Source: Chloroflexota bacterium
GTDB taxonomy: Bacteria; Chloroflexota; Limnocylindria; Limnocylindrales; CSP1-4
Assembly: GCA_025935655.1 (NCBI GenBank)
Contig: JAICUV010000109.1
Location: 1-10,339 of the forward strand
DNA length: 10,339 bases
Direction of reading: 5' to 3'
In this document: one piece after another, positions 7,550-10,339 of the stretch
How positions within the stretch are numbered: position 1 is the first letter of the stretch
Layout of the letters: each line of letters begins with the position of its first letter
Notes under the pieces: generated by a model
The model's input: the letters and a program-made list of their open reading frames with translations, nothing else
The model's database searches: none
Told to the model about the DNA's origin: nothing
Program-made: the position numbers and the translations under genes

Positions 7550-10003
7550 GTGGCCCGTCGCCCGTCACGAACGACCCGCACCGTCCTCCGCCTCGCGGCC
7601 TCGCTGCTCGTCCTGCTCGCGCTCCTCCCCGTCGCGTCCACGCCGGTCGCCGCGGCGGACGGGCTCACGATGACCGCCCGCGCGCTGCTCCAGGGACACG
7701 TCCGCGCGGGGTCGTGGTTCGCCATTGCGGTCGACGTCGAGAACGCCGGCCCCACGGTCACGGGCGAGCTCCGGATCACCGGTGGCGCCGACTCGCGGAC
7801 GCGGTTCGGGACACCGGCGGAGCTGGCCACCGGCTCCCGCAAGCAATACCTCCTGTACGCGCTCCCACCGTCCTTCGGCGGCAACATGAAGGTCCAGCTC
7901 GTCGCCGGTGACAAGGTCATCGCGGAGGCACCGGTCGCCGTCGCCCTCCACGACCAGACGCAGCTCGTCGTGGGCGTGGTCGCGGAGAACCCGGCGAAGA
8001 TCGTCGGGCAGCTGGACCTCCTGCCCAACCAGAACGGCATCCCGCCGGTCATCGTCCCACTGACCCCCGCGGACCTGCCGGAGCGGATCCAGGCCTGGGC
8101 GGCGCTCGACCGCCTCATCTGGCAGGACACCGACACCGCGTCGCTGACCACGGCGCAACTCGCCGCGCTCCGGACCTGGATCGCCGGCGGCGGCCGCCTC
8201 GTGATCGTCGGCGGCACCGCGGGCGCGGACATCCTCTCGTCGCTCCCCGACGAGCTGCTCCCCTACCGCCCGAGCGCGATCCTCGACGTCGACCGGGCAG
8301 CGCTGCGACCCACCGTCGGGGGCGCCCCCGCGGCCGCCACGACCCTGACCGCGTACGCGGGCGACCCGGGCGCCGGACACGTGCTCGCGACCTCCGGCGA
8401 CCGCGTGATCGCGGGCGACCTGACGTTCGGGTCGGGCTCCGTGACGCTGCTCGGGTTCGACCCCACGACCGGCTGGATCGCGGACGGCGACGCCTGGGAC
8501 GCGCCGCTGTGGAAGAAGCTCCTCCCGCAGCGCTCGACGGGGACGGTGTCGCTCGCGGACGACTCCCAGATCGTGGGTGCCGTCGCCAACCTGCCGAGCC
8601 TCGCCCTGCCGCCGATCACGGGCCTGCTCGTGCTCCTGTTCGGCTACATCCTGCTGGTCGGGCCGGTGAACTACCTCGTGCTCAGCCGGCTCGACCGCCG
8701 CGAGTGGGCGTGGGTCACGGTCCCCGCGCTCATCGCCGTGTTCACGGTCGGCGCGTTCGGCATCGGGTCGCTGCTCCGCGGCTCGGACGTCATCGTCCAC
8801 CAGGTCGCGATCGTCCGCGGGGCGCCGGGCACGTCCCAGGCCACGACGCAGGCCTACCTCGGCATCTTCAGCCCCTCGCGCGCGACCTTCCAGCTCAAGG
8901 TCGAGGGGGACGCGCTGCTCGCGACGCCCATGAACGGCGACATCTTCGGCGGCGGGACGGGCGCCGGCCTGGACGTCCTCGAGGGCGACCCGTCGCGGGT
9001 GCGCGACCTCGAGGTCGGCTTCGGCTCGCTGCGCACGATCCGCGCGGAGGGCAGCGCCACCGGGCCCGTCGTCGACGCCTCGCTGCGGCTCGAGGACGGG
9101 AAGATCACGGGCACGGTCACCAACCGCTCGCAGCGGACGCTGGAGGAGCCCGCGCTCGTGCTCGGGGGATCCGCCGTCAAGCTCAAGGACATCCCCGCCG
9201 GCGCCACCGTGGACGTCACCTTCCCGATCTCGCTCAACGCGAACGTCAACGGGGTCTCGCTCTCGGAGCGGGTCGTCGGGCCGATGTCCTTCGACGGTTC
9301 CAGCCTCGACGAGACCGCGCAGCGCAGGCTCGTGCGCCGGTCGATCATCGACCAGCTGAGCTACGACCCGATGACCGGCGCCCAGTGGGCGTTGCCGGGC
9401 GACAGCGTCCAGCTCCTCGCCTGGGGGACGGACGCCGTCCTGCCCGCCGAGATCGAGGGCCAGCAGGTCCGCCAGGTGGCCAACGTCCTGTACGAGGTGC
9501 CGCTGCCGTTCACGGTCGGCGGCACGACGACCTTCGCGGGCGACCTCCTGCGGAGCAGCGTCGTGGAGGCGGATGCGAACTTCTTCTCGCGCGACCCGTG
9601 GTCCATCCAGCTCGGGACCGGCAAAGCCCGGATCGCCTGGCGCCCGCTGCCGTTCGACGGCACGTTCGGCGCGTCCAGGGTCGTCGTCGCGCTCTCGTTC
9701 AACGGGGAGACGACGATGCCCGGCGGCGATCCGGTTCCCGCGACCGAGAAGGCCCGCTGCGACCCCGCCGCGGCGGGCTGCGTCCTGCCGCAGGACGCGC
9801 TCCCGGACATCGAGGTCCTGGACGTGAAGACCGGCACCTGGGTGCAGTTCGCGCACCTCACGGGCAGCCGGCCGTACGAGCTCGCCGACGCGGCTCGGTG
9901 GGTCGACCCGACCAGCGGCGAGATCCAGGTCCGGTTCGTCAACGAGCGCCCCGACCCCCTCTACTTCCAGTTCATCATCTCCGTCACGGGGGCCGTCAGG
10001 TGA
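7550..10003 (+). CDS. Large membrane-anchored extracytoplasmic protein linked to an ABC transporter
   Basis: An 817-residue exported protein. From GTG 7550 it has a typical signal peptide: basic RRPSRTTRTVLR, hydrophobic LAASLLVLLALLPVAS and likely cleavage after VAAA (residue 36). An Ig-like region follows (VDVENAGPTVTGELRITGG), then a glutamine-amidotransferase/DUF4350-like segment (LRTWIAGGGRLVIVGG, 207-222). Two TM helices lie at about 354-378 and 387-409, joined by a short basic loop (SRLDRRE) within the recognisable GPVNYLVLSRLDRREWAW stretch. About 400 extracytoplasmic residues follow, with one CX7C near the C terminus. Proteins of this layout are known upstream of ABC-2 transporter genes; no catalytic residues are evident. 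GTG 7550 is preferred over GTG 7487 because GGAG lies 5 nt before it and it gives a clean signal peptide. It overlaps the ATPase by 4 nt (GTGA), implying translational coupling. The function is not known. Confidence 0.82.
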   Translation: MARRPSRTTRTVLRLAASLLVLLALLPVASTPVAAADGLTMTARALLQGHVRAGSWFAIAVDVENAGPTVTGELRITGGADSRTRFGTPAELATGSRKQYLLYALPPSFGGNMKVQLVAGDKVIAEAPVAVALHDQTQLVVGVVAENPAKIVGQLDLLPNQNGIPPVIVPLTPADLPERIQAWAALDRLIWQDTDTASLTTAQLAALRTWIAGGGRLVIVGGTAGADILSSLPDELLPYRPSAILDVDRAALRPTVGGAPAAATTLTAYAGDPGAGHVLATSGDRVIAGDLTFGSGSVTLLGFDPTTGWIADGDAWDAPLWKKLLPQRSTGTVSLADDSQIVGAVANLPSLALPPITGLLVLLFGYILLVGPVNYLVLSRLDRREWAWVTVPALIAVFTVGAFGIGSLLRGSDVIVHQVAIVRGAPGTSQATTQAYLGIFSPSRATFQLKVEGDALLATPMNGDIFGGGTGAGLDVLEGDPSRVRDLEVGFGSLRTIRAEGSATGPVVDASLRLEDGKITGTVTNRSQRTLEEPALVLGGSAVKLKDIPAGATVDVTFPISLNANVNGVSLSERVVGPMSFDGSSLDETAQRRLVRRSIIDQLSYDPMTGAQWALPGDSVQLLAWGTDAVLPAEIEGQQVRQVANVLYEVPLPFTVGGTTTFAGDLLRSSVVEADANFFSRDPWSIQLGTGKARIAWRPLPFDGTFGASRVVVALSFNGETTMPGGDPVPATEKARCDPAAAGCVLPQDALPDIEVLDVKTGTWVQFAHLTGSRPYELADAARWVDPTSGEIQVRFVNERPDPLYFQFIISVTGAVR

Positions 10004-10339
10004 GCATCGTCAAGGCGACCGGCCTCGTGAAGCGCTACGACCGGACGCTCGCCGTCGGCGGACTCGATCTCGATGTGGCCGAGGGCGAGATCTTCGGCCT
10101 CGTCGGGCCGAACGGCGCCGGCAAGACGACGACGCTGCGGATCCTCTCGACGCTCCTCGTCCCGGATGCCGGGGACGCGGAGATCGCGGGCGCGAGCGTG
10201 CGCCGGAACCCCAACGACGTGCGGCGCGTCCTCGGGTTCATGCCGGACAGCTTCGGGGTCTACGACGACATGAAGGTCTGGGAGTACCTGGACTTCTTCG
10301 CCCGCTGCTACGGGATCCCCGCGGACCGGCGCCGGCGCA
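10000..10339 (+). CDS. ABC transporter ATP-binding protein (3' part outside window)
   Basis: The first 113 residues of an ABC ATPase, cut by the right edge. Y13 fits the A-loop, Walker A is GPNGAGKTT at 36-44 (K42), and the Q-loop region reads GFMPDSFGVYDDMKVWEYLDFF (79-100). The signature, Walker B and switch His are not in the window. It resembles the ATPases of ABC-2 type exporters (CcmA/NatA-like, also with YDDMKVWEYLDF wording). The residue at the Q-loop Gln position appears to be Asp (D83), seen in one subgroup from memory. GTG 10000 overlaps the previous gene's TGA. Its substrate is unknown. A permease is expected immediately downstream. Confidence 0.88.
   Translation, partial: MSIVKATGLVKRYDRTLAVGGLDLDVAEGEIFGLVGPNGAGKTTTLRILSTLLVPDAGDAEIAGASVRRNPNDVRRVLGFMPDSFGVYDDMKVWEYLDFFARCYGIPADRRRR

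Noticed and set aside
7565..9856. 763-residue minus-strand open frame
   Set aside because: It lies antisense to the signal-peptide/two-TM protein and its Arg/Gly/Glu-rich composition matches no family. The plus strand has coherent features and the ABC overlap.

Overview
This window is GC-rich (about 70% G+C by eye, with strong G/C third-position bias) and densely coded. It holds seven protein genes, one tRNA gene and short intergenic gaps, all of which look chromosomal. I see no insertion sequence, integrase, phage gene or CRISPR array. GC content, GTG starts, protein wording and gene mix suit a high-GC Chloroflexota lineage (Limnocylindria/Ellin6529-like) or an actinobacterium. That placement is inferred from style, not from a marker gene. 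High GC creates very long antisense ORFs, so genes were chosen on protein family, start sites and neighbours.

Layout. (1) 1-3024, minus: a large MalT/LuxR-type STAND regulator (ATPase core, helical-repeat region, C-terminal LuxR HTH) whose last residues run off the left edge. Its longest antisense frame (34-3120) is a shadow. (2) 3195-3822, plus: a two-gene sulfur-relay-like cassette, a TusA-family protein with a degenerate CPxP motif followed after 16 nt by a DsrE-family protein. A plausible sigma-70 promoter precedes it, in the gap it shares with the divergent regulator. (3) 3956-4855, plus: a secreted five-blade PD40/TolB-like beta-propeller protein. (4) 4872-5054: two hairpins, one a good intrinsic terminator, and tRNA-Glu(CTC) on the minus strand with encoded CCA and its own promoter. 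(5) 5139-7351, minus: a tight pair, DUF1015 protein then an alpha/beta-hydrolase-fold protein whose nucleophile Ser is Gly. (6) 7550-10339, plus: a long signal-peptide-bearing, two-TM protein overlapping by 4 nt an ABC transporter ATPase, which is cut by the right edge.

Working picture. The last block is probably the start of an ABC-2 type exporter operon in which a large extracytoplasmic, membrane-anchored protein is translationally coupled to the ATPase; the permease should lie just beyond the window. The TusA/DsrE pair may handle persulfide sulfur. The regulator is divergent from it, but nothing shows that it controls the pair. The hydrolase-fold/DUF1015 pair is the least understood. Its catalytic Ser to Gly change is the oddest single-residue feature here, followed by the altered TusA motif and the Q-loop Asp in the ABC ATPase.
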